From Microlunatus elymi (GTDB lineage Bacteria > Actinomycetota > Actinomycetes > Propionibacteriales > Propionibacteriaceae): a DNA stretch of 64,000 bases. The translations under genes and the position numbers were made by a program. Under the pieces are notes generated by a model, which was given only the letters and a program-made list of their open reading frames with translations, was not told the origin of the DNA and made no database searches. Positions 36,389 to 45,891 of this stretch are shown here, in pieces. The stretch spans positions 3,596,001 through 3,660,000 of the forward strand of contig NZ_CP041692.1 in assembly GCF_007362775.1 (NCBI RefSeq), given 5' to 3'. Position 1 is the first letter of the stretch; every line of letters begins with the position of its first letter.

Positions 36389-36414
36389 GGTCCTTCGACA
36401 GGCTCAGGACCCTG
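36389..36414 (-). repeat. dispersed repeat, copy 3, at the 3' end of the mannosyltransferase gene
   Basis: GGTCCTTCGACAGGCTCAGG at 36389-36408 matches the family. On the minus strand its TGA (36404-36406) is the stop codon of the GT87 gene. Confidence 0.85.
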
Positions 36415-37762
36415 CGACGGGCGCGGCTGCTTCAACCGGACGGGCAGGGTGACGGGATTCGCGGATCATCCGGACAGCCGAGGCGACCAGGATCGCGGTG
36501 ATCATCAGCGGGCCGAGATTGGCGACCAGTTCCTGCAGTGCGGTGTAGTTCTTCTCCGCGCCGGAGGCGTACGGCAGCAGGGCGAGCGGCAGGCAGGCGC
36601 TGACGTAGAGCACCACCGCGGCGCAGGAGTAGGTCATCCACCGCGGCAGCGGGATGTGATCGGCTCGCGCACCCGGCCATGGCCGGCGGCGGATCTGGTA
36701 GACGACCGCAATGCCGAGCGGCAGGATCCAGACGAAGTGATGGGTCCAGGACAGTGGCGAGGCCAGGTTGGTGCCAAGGCCGACCAGGGCGATCGCCAGC
36801 ACGTGGGCGCCCTTCTTCCACCAGTAGGCGCCGACGATCGCGGCCAGCACGGCCACCAGCACGGCGATCGCCAGGCCCAGATACGTGTTGGTCTGGTTCT
36901 CACCGAACAAGCGCAGTACGACGCCGAGCAGGGACTGATTGCCCACGTACAACGGGCCCGAGGTGTGGGTGTCGCCGCCGGCCAGGCTCTTCAGGTAACT
37001 GATCGTCGCGCTCGGTTGGACGACGGTGCCGACGATCGTCAACACCGCGAAGGTGATCATGGCGGTGATCGCCGGCCGCTTCTTGCCCAAGATCAACAAC
37101 ATCAGCACGAACAGCGCCGGGGTGAGTTTGATCGCCGCGGCCAGCCCGATCAACATCCCCGGCGGGATGATCCGCTTGCGTCCCGGTGTGGCCGGCAGCA
37201 GGTCGATGAACACCAACGCCATCAGGAATGTGTTGATCTGCGCGTAGCCGACGGTGGTCCGGATCGGCTCCATCCCGATCACCAGCGCCGCCGACACCAG
37301 CGCCAGCGGCAGCCCGCGTGGCACTCCGGATCTGATCATCACCACGTTTTGCGCGATCACGATGCCGGCGATCCAGACGAGTTCCCAGAACAGGAACGGT
37401 CCGACCGCCAACGGCAGCATGATGATCGCCGCCGCCGGCGGATAGATGAACCAGAGATGGAAATCCGGCGAGCTCCACTCCATGATGTTCGCGCCGTGCA
37501 GCATCGCCCGTACCGCGTAGAAGTAGACCTGCAGATCCATCGTGGACGGCTTGTACGGCCAGAACTTCCCGCCGGCGATGATCAACGGCAGCATCACCAT
37601 CGACACCAGATAGGCCGGCGTGAATTCCAGCACCATCCGACGGAATCGCTTCCCCCGCGTCATGGGGGCGCCGGCGAGGCTTGCCGTCCGGGCGGGCTCG
37701 GCGGAGTCAGCCGAATCGGCGGCAGCGTTCGAGGTGATCTTGCTCGACATCGGATCGGTCAT
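36404..37762 (-). CDS. GT87 polyprenol-phosphate-mannose mannosyltransferase-like membrane protein
   Basis: The 452-residue protein has about ten to eleven membrane segments of the DUF2029/GT87 family (alpha-1,2-mannosyltransferases such as PimE that use polyprenyl-phosphate mannose). DLQVYFYAVRAMLHG with the early Asp, and SSPDFHLWFIYPPAAAIIM, match the first extracytoplasmic loop; SPLSWTHHFVW is the later conserved block. It probably adds mannose to a lipoglycan or glycolipid outside the membrane. Its ATG overlaps the HIT gene stop by 4 bases. The stop codon comes from a dispersed repeat. Confidence 0.87.
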   Translation of the reverse strand: MTDPMSSKITSNAAADSADSAEPARTASLAGAPMTRGKRFRRMVLEFTPAYLVSMVMLPLIIAGGKFWPYKPSTMDLQVYFYAVRAMLHGANIMEWSSPDFHLWFIYPPAAAIIMLPLAVGPFLFWELVWIAGIVIAQNVVMIRSGVPRGLPLALVSAALVIGMEPIRTTVGYAQINTFLMALVFIDLLPATPGRKRIIPPGMLIGLAAAIKLTPALFVLMLLILGKKRPAITAMITFAVLTIVGTVVQPSATISYLKSLAGGDTHTSGPLYVGNQSLLGVVLRLFGENQTNTYLGLAIAVLVAVLAAIVGAYWWKKGAHVLAIALVGLGTNLASPLSWTHHFVWILPLGIAVVYQIRRRPWPGARADHIPLPRWMTYSCAAVVLYVSACLPLALLPYASGAEKNYTALQELVANLGPLMITAILVASAVRMIRESRHPARPVEAAAPVAGS

Positions 37763-38190
37763 TCGGTGATCTGCCGCCAGACGGCATCGAGTTCGCTATC
37801 AGTGGCCATCGGCTTGGGCCCGAACAGTTCGCGCAGGCCGGGCTTGTCTGCGTACCGCGGCAACAGGTGGACGTGCAGGTGGAAGACCTCCTGCCCCGCC
37901 ACCGCACCGGCCGAGGAGAACAGGTTCAACCCGTCGGCATCGAGTCGATCGACCAGCAGCCGGGAGACCCGGTCGATGGCCGGCGTGATCTCCGCCCAGG
38001 CCGACGGTTCACCCAGAACGCTGTCCAGATGGCGTTTCGGCACCACCAGCGTGTGTCCGCGGTGGAACGGCGCGACGTCGAGGAACGAGTACGAGTGCTC
38101 GTCCTCATCGATCTTCCGGCTCGGGATGTCGCCGGAGATGATCTTGCAGAACAAGCAGTCCTGAGCTGTGTTCACCGTGGCGTCAGACAT
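37759..38190 (-). CDS. HIT-family nucleotide hydrolase
   Basis: The 143-residue protein has the histidine-triad motif HLHVHLLPR at about residues 104-112 and the N-terminal DCLFCKIISGDIPSRKI block of Hint-like proteins. It should hydrolyse AMP conjugates through the central histidine; the physiological substrate is open. It overlaps the dehydrogenase gene upstream by 8 bases and the GT87 gene downstream by 4 bases. Confidence 0.94.
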   Translation of the reverse strand: MSDATVNTAQDCLFCKIISGDIPSRKIDEDEHSYSFLDVAPFHRGHTLVVPKRHLDSVLGEPSAWAEITPAIDRVSRLLVDRLDADGLNLFSSAGAVAGQEVFHLHVHLLPRYADKPGLRELFGPKPMATDSELDAVWRQITE

Positions 38191-39148
38191 GGATCACGTT
38201 CTCCAACGGTTGTCCGGTGGCGTAGCGACGAAGCTGGTCCGCGATCAACGCATCGGCCCGCGGATAGAAGGCACTGCTGGCTCCGCCCACATGGGGCGCG
38301 ATCAACACCCCGGGCGTCGTCCACAACGGATGATCACTGGGCAGCGGCTCCGGATCGGTGACGTCCATCGCCGCGGTGATCCGGCCGCTCGCGGTCTCGG
38401 CCAGCAGTGCGTCGGTGTCGATCAGCCTGCCTCGGCCGACGTTGACCACCTGGGCATCGTCGGGCAGCAACGCCAACGCCTGCTTGTCGATCATCTTTTC
38501 GGTCTGCGGCGTCAGCGGGGTGATCAAGATCAACACGTCGGCCGCCGGCAGCAGCGCCGGCAACTCGTCGATGGCGTGCACCGGGACCGGTTCGGTTCGG
38601 GCGGTCCGGGCGACCCGGGTGATCGAGGCGACCTCGAAGCCCGCGAGCCGGCGTTCGATCGCCTGTCCGATGTGGCCGTAGCCGACGATCAGCACCCGCT
38701 TGTCGGCCAGCGAACTGCCCCACTGGAACTGCCAGTTGCCTCCTGCCTGGTTGCGGGCGAACACGTCCAGATGCCGGCCCAGGGCCAGCGACAGCGCGAT
38801 CGCCATTTCGGCTGTGCTGGCGTCGTGCAGGCCGGCCGCGTTGCAGAGGGTGACGCCGTGCGGGACGTACGGCTGGATGTGTTCGAAGCCGGCGGTCAGC
38901 GTCTGCACGACCTTGAGCTTCGGCAGGGTGGCCAACGTGCTCCAGGCGCTCTGGCCGGCGCCCAGGTAAGGGTCGACGTAGAACTCGACGTCCTCGGTCG
39001 AGGACGGCAGTTCCGCGCCGGTGAACAGGTCGAGCTGAACATTGTCCGGCAGCTCCCCGAGCCGCTGCCGGGCCTCCTGCTCCGATTCGTACGGCACCCA
39101 AGCGCGCATCCGCGTCGTACTCCCTTCCACCTCGGCCGGTCGGTTCAT
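38183..39148 (-). CDS. D-2-hydroxyacid dehydrogenase (NAD-dependent)
   Basis: The 321-residue protein has the family's split catalytic and NAD-binding halves. The nucleotide loop VGYGHIGQAIERRL is at about residue 158, the catalytic arginine is in NVGRGRLIDTDAL, the glutamate in DVTDPEPLPSDHPLW and the histidine in APHVGGASS. The specific 2-keto acid is not evident. An internal ATG (MRAWVPYESE) 13 codons in is an alternative start. It heads the dehydrogenase-HIT-GT87 operon. Confidence 0.92.
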   Translation of the reverse strand: MNRPAEVEGSTTRMRAWVPYESEQEARQRLGELPDNVQLDLFTGAELPSSTEDVEFYVDPYLGAGQSAWSTLATLPKLKVVQTLTAGFEHIQPYVPHGVTLCNAAGLHDASTAEMAIALSLALGRHLDVFARNQAGGNWQFQWGSSLADKRVLIVGYGHIGQAIERRLAGFEVASITRVARTARTEPVPVHAIDELPALLPAADVLILITPLTPQTEKMIDKQALALLPDDAQVVNVGRGRLIDTDALLAETASGRITAAMDVTDPEPLPSDHPLWTTPGVLIAPHVGGASSAFYPRADALIADQLRRYATGQPLENVIHV

Positions 39149-39212
39149 CGGGACGATCTTGCCACGGACGGGCGCCGGCGTCCGCGCGCCGGCGCCGCGG
39201 GCTCAGCCGGCC

Positions 39213-39977
39213 TCAGTTGCGGACCGGGTAGCCCGCGTCGCTCAGCGCCTGCTTCACCTCGGTGATCTTCACCGTGCCGAAGTGGAAGACGCTGGCCGCG
39301 AGTACAGCGTCGGCACCGGCCGCGACCGCCGGCGGGAAGTCGCTCGCCTGGCCGGCGCCGCCGGAGGCGATCAGCGGTACGTCCACCACGGCTCGGACTG
39401 CCCGGATCATCTCCAGGTCGAAGCCGCCGGTGGTGCCGTCGGCGTCCATCGAATTGAGCAGGATCTCCCCGACGCCGAGTTCGACGCCGCGGCGGGCCCA
39501 TTCGACGGCGTCGAGGTCGGCGGGCTTGCGGCCGCCGTGGGTGGTGACGCCGAATCCGGACGGCTGCTCCGGCTCGCGGCGGGCGTCCACCGACAGCACC
39601 AGCACCTGATTGCCGAACCGGCGGGTGATCTCCCCGATCAGTTCGGGCCGATGGATCGCGGCGGTGTTGATGCCGACCTTGTCCGCGCCGGCGCGCAGCA
39701 TCGTGTCCACGTCCTCGACCGAGGAGATGCCGCCACCGACGGTGAGCGGGATGAACACCTCACCAGCCGTTCGGTGCACCATCTCCAACGTGGTCTGCCG
39801 GCCCTCGACCGAGGCGGAGATGTCCAGGAACGTCACCTCGTCGGCGCCCTCGGCGTCGTAGCGCGCGGCCAGTTCGACCGGGTCGCCCGCATCGCGAAGG
39901 TTCTCGAAGTTGACCCCCTTGACCACCCGTCCGTCATGGACGTCCAGGCACGGGATGACACGGACCGCCAGGCTCAT
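39213..39977 (-). CDS. hisF: imidazole glycerol phosphate synthase, cyclase subunit
   Basis: HisF with HisH closes the imidazole ring in histidine synthesis. The 254-residue TIM barrel has the catalytic aspartates in [19 protein letters not shown] (N-terminal) and in [17 protein letters not shown]; the phosphate loops are VGGGISS and ASGGAG. No other his gene is adjacent. The ATG follows TAGGGT by 6 bases, so it is probably leaderless. Confidence 0.96.
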   Translation of the reverse strand: MSLAVRVIPCLDVHDGRVVKGVNFENLRDAGDPVELAARYDAEGADEVTFLDISASVEGRQTTLEMVHRTAGEVFIPLTVGGGISSVEDVDTMLRAGADKVGINTAAIHRPELIGEITRRFGNQVLVLSVDARREPEQPSGFGVTTHGGRKPADLDAVEWARRGVELGVGEILLNSMDADGTTGGFDLEMIRAVRAVVDVPLIASGGAGQASDFPPAVAAGADAVLAASVFHFGTVKITEVKQALSDAGYPVRN

Positions 39978-39983
39978 GGCGCC

Positions 39984-39989
39984 ACCCTA
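39984..39989 (-). promoter_or_regulatory. -10 box TAGGGT for hisF
   Basis: It sits 6 bases from the ATG at 39977 and no Shine-Dalgarno is visible. Confidence 0.55.
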
Positions 39990-40187
39990 TCCGCGCCGGT
40001 CGGGCAGGCTGTCAGGTCATCAAAACTCGGAAAACGGCACACTCGTTCGCCGTTCCATCGACCTCGCACGCTCAGCGTCGAGGGTCAGGGGTCAATGAGT
40101 GTATTGATTTCTGAGTTATCGATCCGTCAGTCGTGGCTGATCGGAGCGGCTCCGCGGACAGTCGCGGCGTCCGCGAGGCCCGAGAGC

Positions 40188-40703
40188 TCAGGACTCGAAG
40201 ACGAACCAGCATAGATCGTTGCGGCGGCGTTGATCTTCCAGGACCAGTTCGCGAACCGCGCCCGGAAGTTGATCACGCTGCCATCGGCATTCCGTTCGGC
40301 CGGCCACAGCCGACTCATCCGCCACGGCGGCGGCACGCACCGCCTTGATCGCGTACGCAGCGGCACCGAGATCATGTTCGGCAACGTGCGCCACTGCGCC
40401 GGCCTGGCCGGCGGCGTAGGCCGCAAACCGGGCGGCTCCCTTCAAGTCCCTCGCCGCACCCATCGCCCGACCGCCGGCAGCCCGGGACTCCATCATGGTG
40501 ACCTCACCCCGTACCCAGGCACGGATGTGTTCGATCGCCTGCCGCGGCCGCGGATCGTCGCGCCGCTCGGACTCGAAGAGATCAAGCACGTGCTCGGCGC
40601 AATCGGCCGCCCACAGCGCGAGCAGTTGATGATCATGATCGGTGAGACTGCCGCCGCGCCGAATGGTGATCAGCCGCGGGTCCCTGACCTTGGAAAGGAT
40701 CAC
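40188..40703 (-). CDS. Imm-5-like putative immunity protein
   Basis: The 171-residue, alanine-rich, all-helical protein matches what I know of the Imm-5-like 'putative immunity protein' group: RLITIRRGGSLTDHDHQLLALWAADCAEHVL at the N-terminus, AARFAAYAAGQAGAVAHVAEH in the middle, and CRWQRDQLPGAVRELVLEDQ at the C-terminus. Some such proteins neutralise polymorphic or contact-dependent toxins, but many stand alone. No toxin, secretion gene or RHS/WXG protein is adjacent. It is followed by a DinB-like gene behind it on the same strand. Confidence 0.78.
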   Translation of the reverse strand: MILSKVRDPRLITIRRGGSLTDHDHQLLALWAADCAEHVLDLFESERRDDPRPRQAIEHIRAWVRGEVTMMESRAAGGRAMGAARDLKGAARFAAYAAGQAGAVAHVAEHDLGAAAYAIKAVRAAAVADESAVAGRTECRWQRDQLPGAVRELVLEDQRRRNDLCWFVFES

Positions 40704-40733
40704 TGCTCACTCCAGCCAACCGTACGAGTTCGA

Positions 40734-41177
40734 TCATCCAGCCGAATAGAGGTCCCTGAGGAGCGCGGCCTCGGCGGCGTGGTGGATCAGCTCGTCAACA
40801 GTGTGCAGGACGAGAGCTCGCCGGGGGTGCTCGGCGTAGAACCCACCGATCGGACCGATCGGTTGATCAAGATCGATCTCCGGACGGTTGGTCAACGCGA
40901 TGAACCGATCGACGACGTCGCGTACGGTTGCGATCGCCATCGCGGCCGAGTCGGCAGGCACCAGCTCCGGCGCGTCCGAGGCGCCGAGCCACTGCCAGTT
41001 GCGTTGGCCCCCGACAGCGTCGGCGATGTGATCGAGCCGCCAGCGGATGGTGAGCTCGTCATCCTCGGGCACCGGGCGCCACGCCCACTCGTCGTCGGTC
41101 AGCCCGTCCATCCGATCGAGCAGGCGCTTCGTTGCCTGCTCGAACAGTTCTCTCACATCGGCGCGCGGGTACGACAT
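40734..41177 (-). CDS. DinB-like protein
   Basis: The 147-residue four-helix-bundle protein fits the DinB/DUF664 superfamily, with putative metal-binding histidines in RWRLDHIADAV and VDELIHHAAEAALL. Members act as mycothiol- or bacillithiol-dependent transferases or are of unknown function. It lies 30 bases upstream of the Imm-5-like gene on the same strand. Confidence 0.8.
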   Translation of the reverse strand: MSYPRADVRELFEQATKRLLDRMDGLTDDEWAWRPVPEDDELTIRWRLDHIADAVGGQRNWQWLGASDAPELVPADSAAMAIATVRDVVDRFIALTNRPEIDLDQPIGPIGGFYAEHPRRALVLHTVDELIHHAAEAALLRDLYSAG

Positions 41178-41222
41178 GAGTCCCGATGATCACACATCGT
41201 CGGTAGTCGGTTCTCAGGTCCC

Positions 41223-41248
41223 GGGTCTTCGACACGCTCAGGACCCTT
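41223..41248 (-). repeat. dispersed repeat, copy 4
   Basis: GTCTTCGACACGCTCAGGAC is a slightly diverged copy. It is followed by a short GACCCTTCCGAAGGGTC inverted repeat at 41242-41258. Confidence 0.8.
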
Positions 41249-41382
41249 CCGAAGGGTCGTGAACGCCATCGCCCGCTGATTGATGAAGAACGCGGTTTCC
41301 GATGTCGATCGGCGCGATCAGCGGGTGATTCTGTTCGCGGGGCGTTCGCGCCCCGGCCGACCCGAGCGGGCATGATCTGCGG

Positions 41383-41775
41383 ATGGACTCTGCCGCGATC
41401 CATCATGTCGAGCTCTGGTTGCCCGAGCTCGGCGAACAACTACCCGGGTGGAACTGGCTGTTCGGCGAACTCGGTTGGAAGCCCTACCAACATTGGGAAA
41501 TCGGGCAATCGTGGCGCGCCGCGGACGGTAGCTACGTGGTGATCGAGCAGTCGCCTGACCTGGAGGATGCGCCGTTTCGCCGGACCCGCGCCGGCATCAA
41601 TCATCTTGCCCTCACTGCCCCACAGGCGATCGTCGATCGGGTCGCGGCCTCGGCACCAACGAACGGATGGACGTTGCTCTTCGCTCATCGTCATCCCCAT
41701 GCCGGCGGCGCCGACCACTACGCCGCCTACCTGGAGAATGTGCACGGATTCGAGGTCGAACTGGTCGCCACGTGA
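41383..41775 (+). CDS. VOC (glyoxalase/bleomycin-resistance) superfamily protein
   Basis: The 130-residue protein has the paired beta-alpha-beta-beta-beta units of the VOC fold: AIHHVELWLPELGE with a metal-ligand histidine at the start, GINHLALTAPQAIVDRV in the second half, and YLENVHGFEVELVA as the closing strand with a glutamate. Substrate and activity are unknown. CATGAT 6 bases before the ATG may be a leaderless -10 box. Confidence 0.85.
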   Translation: MDSAAIHHVELWLPELGEQLPGWNWLFGELGWKPYQHWEIGQSWRAADGSYVVIEQSPDLEDAPFRRTRAGINHLALTAPQAIVDRVAASAPTNGWTLLFAHRHPHAGGADHYAAYLENVHGFEVELVAT

Positions 41776-41968
41776 CACAGCCTTCCGATTCGGCCCGGCA
41801 CCATAGGCGCAAGACGGTAGCCGTTCGGTAACCCGTGCCGCCAAACGCCGGCCTCGGGTCGCAGCGGCCGCCCGTTCGTGACCGCCTACTCACGGATACC
41901 GACTTCCCCGCCGGCGCGGCACTCTTCGCTCGCTCGCCGGCGGCGACGGCTCTTGGTTGAGCGGTTGA

Positions 41969-42430
41969 TCAGCGATCGAACCGGCTGCCCGCAGGATGGG
42001 TCGGCAGCGCGACGAAGATGATCATGATGATGGATCCGATCACCGGGACGAGCTGGATGAACCACCACCAGCCGCTGCGATTGGTGTCGTGCAGTCGGCG
42101 CACGGTAAGGGTGACGGCGCCGACGAAGTTGATCAAGGACCACGCGGTGGAGGCGATCGACACCTTCACGGTGTGATCAATGATCTCGCTCAGCGAGGTC
42201 TGTCCGGTGGGTGCGGCACCGACCACGGCTTGATTGAGGATGGAGAGCAGGACTCCGCCACCGGCGTAGATCAGGAACCACCACCAGAATTCGGATCGGC
42301 TCGCCCTGCCGTGCAGCGTCACGCACTTGCGCCAGAACCTGACGAACGCTTGTCCGATGGTGGCGCCGTAGAGCGGTTGATCGAGTACGACGTTCGCGGG
42401 CGCGGCGGTCGACGCTGAGGTTGTGGTCAT
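41969..42430 (-). CDS. DUF805 membrane protein
   Basis: The 153-residue protein carries the DUF805 pattern: GQAFVRFWRKCVTLHGRASRSEFWWW, then VRRLHDTNRSGWWWF and three to four membrane segments. The family is widespread and uncharacterised, sometimes suggested to be transporter-like. GGAGGAGAACC before the ATG is a good ribosome site. Confidence 0.92.
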   Translation of the reverse strand: MTTTSASTAAPANVVLDQPLYGATIGQAFVRFWRKCVTLHGRASRSEFWWWFLIYAGGGVLLSILNQAVVGAAPTGQTSLSEIIDHTVKVSIASTAWSLINFVGAVTLTVRRLHDTNRSGWWWFIQLVPVIGSIIMIIFVALPTHPAGSRFDR

Positions 42431-42640
42431 GGTTCTCCTCCGACAGTGAATGATCCGACCGAGTTGGCGGACGATCCGAAGTCATGGCGAGACGAAAACG
42501 GCCTGCTGAATCTGACCGCATGGTCAGATTTTAGGCTTAACGGTCAGATCACGGCAATGGCCAAAGCCCACAGGGGCACGTTCATGACAATCGTCAGGGG
42601 TTCCGACTCAAGAGATGCGGCGTGCCGCGGTCCGGTACGG

Positions 42641-45600
42641 TCAGCGATCGTCCGCGACGAAAGGATCAGGAGTGCCGTCGGGTTCTTCCGGACTGAAGTC
42701 GATGACACCGCGTCGCATCGCCGCGACCACGCCCCGCGCGGTGATCCGGAGCTGTCCCGGACCGGCGGCGTCGGCGATCTGGCCGGCGAAGTCGATCACC
42801 TGACGGATCCAGCGGACGAAGTCGCCGGCGGTCAGGTCGTTGTCGTCCAGCACGTCGGCCAACGGTCGCTGCGCGGCCCAACCGTAGGCGGCGCGAGCGA
42901 AGCCGATGTCGGGTTCGCTCGCCCGCTCCAGTCGGGCGTCCCGCTCGGCCAGCGACACCTCACGCCAGATCCGGCGGAGCGCGATCATCGCGTCCTCGGT
43001 TCGCCGGTTCGGCATCTGCGGCCGGAACCGCCCATGATCGGATCGCCGCGACTCGTAGATCAGAGTGGACAGCACCGCTGCCAACTGCGGCACGTCAAGA
43101 TCATCGAACACGCCGGCGCGGATGCATTCGGCGGTGACAAGATCAAGTTCGGCGTAGATCCGGGACAGCATCCGGCCGGCCTCGGTGACGTGATCACCGA
43201 GGCCGTCGTCGCGGGATCCCTGCTGTGGTTGGGTTTTCGGTCCGCCGCCTTGCTCAGGGCCTTGGTCGAGGTAGCCGAAGGAGGTCAGCACCAGGCAGAT
43301 CTTGTCGAACTGCTTGGCGATGGTCGAGGTACGCCGATCCATCTGCCGGTTAGCTTGATCATTCTCTCGTTCCAGCCGGATCGCAGCCGTGGCGATCCGG
43401 GCGTGGGTCTCGCGGTCCGGGCAGCTGTGGCACGGATGGGCGGCGAGTTGATCACGCAGTTCGGCGATGCGCTGACCTGCTGCCGGGTCGATCGCGTCGG
43501 TGCGATAGCGACCAAGATCAAGATCCAACGTCCGCAGCTTGGCCTCCAGGGCCGCGCGCAGGTTGCGTACCGTTGCCTTGTCCTTGGGGTGATAGTGCTT
43601 GGGCACCTTGACGTGACCGACCACCGGCGGCGGGCTCGGGAAGTCGACGATGCCGAGCCGGCGGACCTGGCCCTCCTCGGTCTCCACCTGCGGTTGCGGC
43701 GCCTGCCGATGTCCGTGCACGCCGGGATCGATCACCACCGCCCAGCCGGTGGACCGGCCGGCCGGGACTCGGATGATGTCGCCGCGATTGAGCTCCTGCA
43801 GCGCGGCCACGGCCTGATCGTGCCGATTCAGCTTGCGATCCCGGGCGGCTTCCGCCTCGATCCGGCTGATCTCCTCCCGGATCCGGGCGTACTCCTCGAA
43901 GTCACCGCGATCACAGACCGCCTCGGCCCAGAACTGCTGCGCCTCGGACTTGTTCCGGGCCACCTTGCGGGCCAGCCCGACCACCGAGCGGTCCGACTGA
44001 TACTGCGCGAACGACTGCTCCAGCAGCGTACGGGCCCGGTCCCGGCCGACCGCACCGACCAGGTTGACCGCCATGTTGTAGGTCGGGGCGAACGACGAAT
44101 TCAACGGATAGGTACGCCGTGAGGCCAGCCCGGCGACCGCGCGCGGATCCAGACCCGGCTGCCAGACCACGACCGCGTGACCCTCGACGTCGATGCCACG
44201 TCGGCCGGCCCGGCCGGTCAGCTGGGTGTACTCCCCCGGCGTGATGTCGGCGTGGGTCTCGCCGTTGTACTTGACCAGCTTCTCCAGCACCACGCTGCGG
44301 GCCGGCATGTTGATGCCCAGTGCCAACGTCTCGGTCGCGAACACCACCTTGACCAGGCCTTTCACGAAGGCCTCCTCGACGCACTCCTTGAACGCCGGCA
44401 GCAGCCCGGCGTGGTGGGCCGCGACGCCGCGAACCAGCGCCTCGACGAAGGTCGCGTAGCCCAGCGCCTGCTTGTCGGCCCGGCTGAGCCCGGCGGTGTG
44501 CCGCTCGGCGATCTCGGTGAGCTGAGCACGTTCCTCGACGTCGGTGAGCATCAGGTGGGAGCCGAGCAGTTGCCGGACCGCGCCGTCGCAACCTGCCCGG
44601 GAGAAGATGAAGACGATCGCCGGCAGCAGGTTGGCCCGCTCCAGCGCGTCCACCACGTCGTAGCGGCTGGGCACCGCCAGTGATCGCGGCCGCGCACCGG
44701 ACCCACCCCTGTCGGCTTCACCCCGATCAGAGCCGCCGCGATCCGATCGACCACCGCGCTCGCCGTCCCAGTTTCGTCGATGCGCGGCGCCGCCGTAGCG
44801 GCCGCTGCCGTAGGAGACGGTTCGTTTGCCCTTGCCACTGCGCCCCCGGGGCCGGCGTGAATCGTCGCGGACCGAGCGGGCTTCGGAGTTGGCGATCTTG
44901 GTCAGCGCCGGGTTGACCTCGGTACGCCGTTTGCCTTGCTGCGTCTGCCCGGGATGCTGATCGGTGATCGCGGTCGGGGCGACACCCGCGAACAGGTCGT
45001 ACAGCTTCCGGCCGACGAGCACGTGCTGATAGAGCGGCACCGGCCGCCGCTCGGAAACGACCACCTCGATGTCGCCGCGAACCTCGGCCAGCCAGTCGCC
45101 GAACTCCTCGGCGTTGCTGACCGTCGCCGACAACGCGATCAGTTGGACCGACTCGGCCAGCCCGATGATCACTTCCTCCCAGACCGCGCCGCGGAACCGG
45201 TCGGCCAGGTAGTGGACCTCGTCCATCACCACGAATCCCAACCCAGCAAGGGTTTTCGAGCCGGCGTAGATCATGTTGCGGAGCACCTCGGTGGTCATCA
45301 CCACCACCGGCGCCTCGGAGTTGATCGAGGAGTCGCCGGTCAGCAGACCCACGTTGTCGGCACCATGCCGGCGGACCAGGTCGGCGTACTTCTGATTCGA
45401 CAGCGCCTTGATCGGCGTGGTGTAGAACGCCTTGCGGCCCTGCTGCAACGCCAGATAGACGGCGAATTCGCCGACGATGGTCTTGCCGGCTCCGGTCGGT
45501 GCGGCCACCAGCACCCCGGAGCCCGCCTCGACGAAGCCGCAGGCCTCGCGCTGATAGTCGTCGAAGTCGAACCCGTACGCACCGGCGAAGGCGGCGAGTG

Positions 45601-45697
45601 TCGGGCTCAGCTGAGTGGCGCGGAAGTTGGCGTACGCCTCGGCCGGACTGGTCCGCCGGTCCGCGGACTCGTACTCGGGTTCAGGTTGTGCGGGCAT
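42641..45697 (-). CDS. helY: Ski2-like DEAD/DEAH-box helicase (HelY-type)
   Basis: The 1018-residue protein is an SF2 helicase of the Ski2/Mtr4 group: Walker A APTGAGKT, motif Ia, Walker B in VMDEVHYLADRFRG, SATVSN (motif III) and QLTGRAGRRGIDVEG (motif VI). A basic linker of about 90 residues (rich in Arg, Gly, Ser, near residues 240-330) interrupts the region between the two RecA-like domains. The C-terminus has the DSHCT domain. Role in RNA turnover is inferred from the family. I start it at ATG 45697, as TACGTT 8 bases upstream suggests a leaderless transcript and homologues begin here; the frame is open to 45901. In actinobacteria it belongs to the pafBC-tatAC neighbourhood. Confidence 0.92.
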   Translation of the reverse strand: MPAQPEPEYESADRRTSPAEAYANFRATQLSPTLAAFAGAYGFDFDDYQREACGFVEAGSGVLVAAPTGAGKTIVGEFAVYLALQQGRKAFYTTPIKALSNQKYADLVRRHGADNVGLLTGDSSINSEAPVVVMTTEVLRNMIYAGSKTLAGLGFVVMDEVHYLADRFRGAVWEEVIIGLAESVQLIALSATVSNAEEFGDWLAEVRGDIEVVVSERRPVPLYQHVLVGRKLYDLFAGVAPTAITDQHPGQTQQGKRRTEVNPALTKIANSEARSVRDDSRRPRGRSGKGKRTVSYGSGRYGGAAHRRNWDGERGGRSDRGGSDRGEADRGGSGARPRSLAVPSRYDVVDALERANLLPAIVFIFSRAGCDGAVRQLLGSHLMLTDVEERAQLTEIAERHTAGLSRADKQALGYATFVEALVRGVAAHHAGLLPAFKECVEEAFVKGLVKVVFATETLALGINMPARSVVLEKLVKYNGETHADITPGEYTQLTGRAGRRGIDVEGHAVVVWQPGLDPRAVAGLASRRTYPLNSSFAPTYNMAVNLVGAVGRDRARTLLEQSFAQYQSDRSVVGLARKVARNKSEAQQFWAEAVCDRGDFEEYARIREEISRIEAEAARDRKLNRHDQAVAALQELNRGDIIRVPAGRSTGWAVVIDPGVHGHRQAPQPQVETEEGQVRRLGIVDFPSPPPVVGHVKVPKHYHPKDKATVRNLRAALEAKLRTLDLDLGRYRTDAIDPAAGQRIAELRDQLAAHPCHSCPDRETHARIATAAIRLERENDQANRQMDRRTSTIAKQFDKICLVLTSFGYLDQGPEQGGGPKTQPQQGSRDDGLGDHVTEAGRMLSRIYAELDLVTAECIRAGVFDDLDVPQLAAVLSTLIYESRRSDHGRFRPQMPNRRTEDAMIALRRIWREVSLAERDARLERASEPDIGFARAAYGWAAQRPLADVLDDNDLTAGDFVRWIRQVIDFAGQIADAAGPGQLRITARGVVAAMRRGVIDFSPEEPDGTPDPFVADDR

Positions 45698-45705
45698 CGC
45701 CCCAC

Positions 45706-45711
45706 AACGTA
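45706..45711 (-). promoter_or_regulatory. -10 box TACGTT for the helicase gene
   Basis: It lies 8 bases before ATG 45697 and helped choose that start. Confidence 0.4.
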
Positions 45712-45891
45712 CCGCGCGCTTCGTCGGCGGCCTATGAACAGCGATCGGCAGGCGCGATCGGGACCGAACATCACAGCAACCTCGAGGACCCGACAGGCTT
45801 TGATCACAGCCCGGGCAAAACGCCCCACGCGACCTCCGGATGTTGCAGGTTTCTTCCAACGGGTCATTTCGACAACCACGAGGAGCACCTG

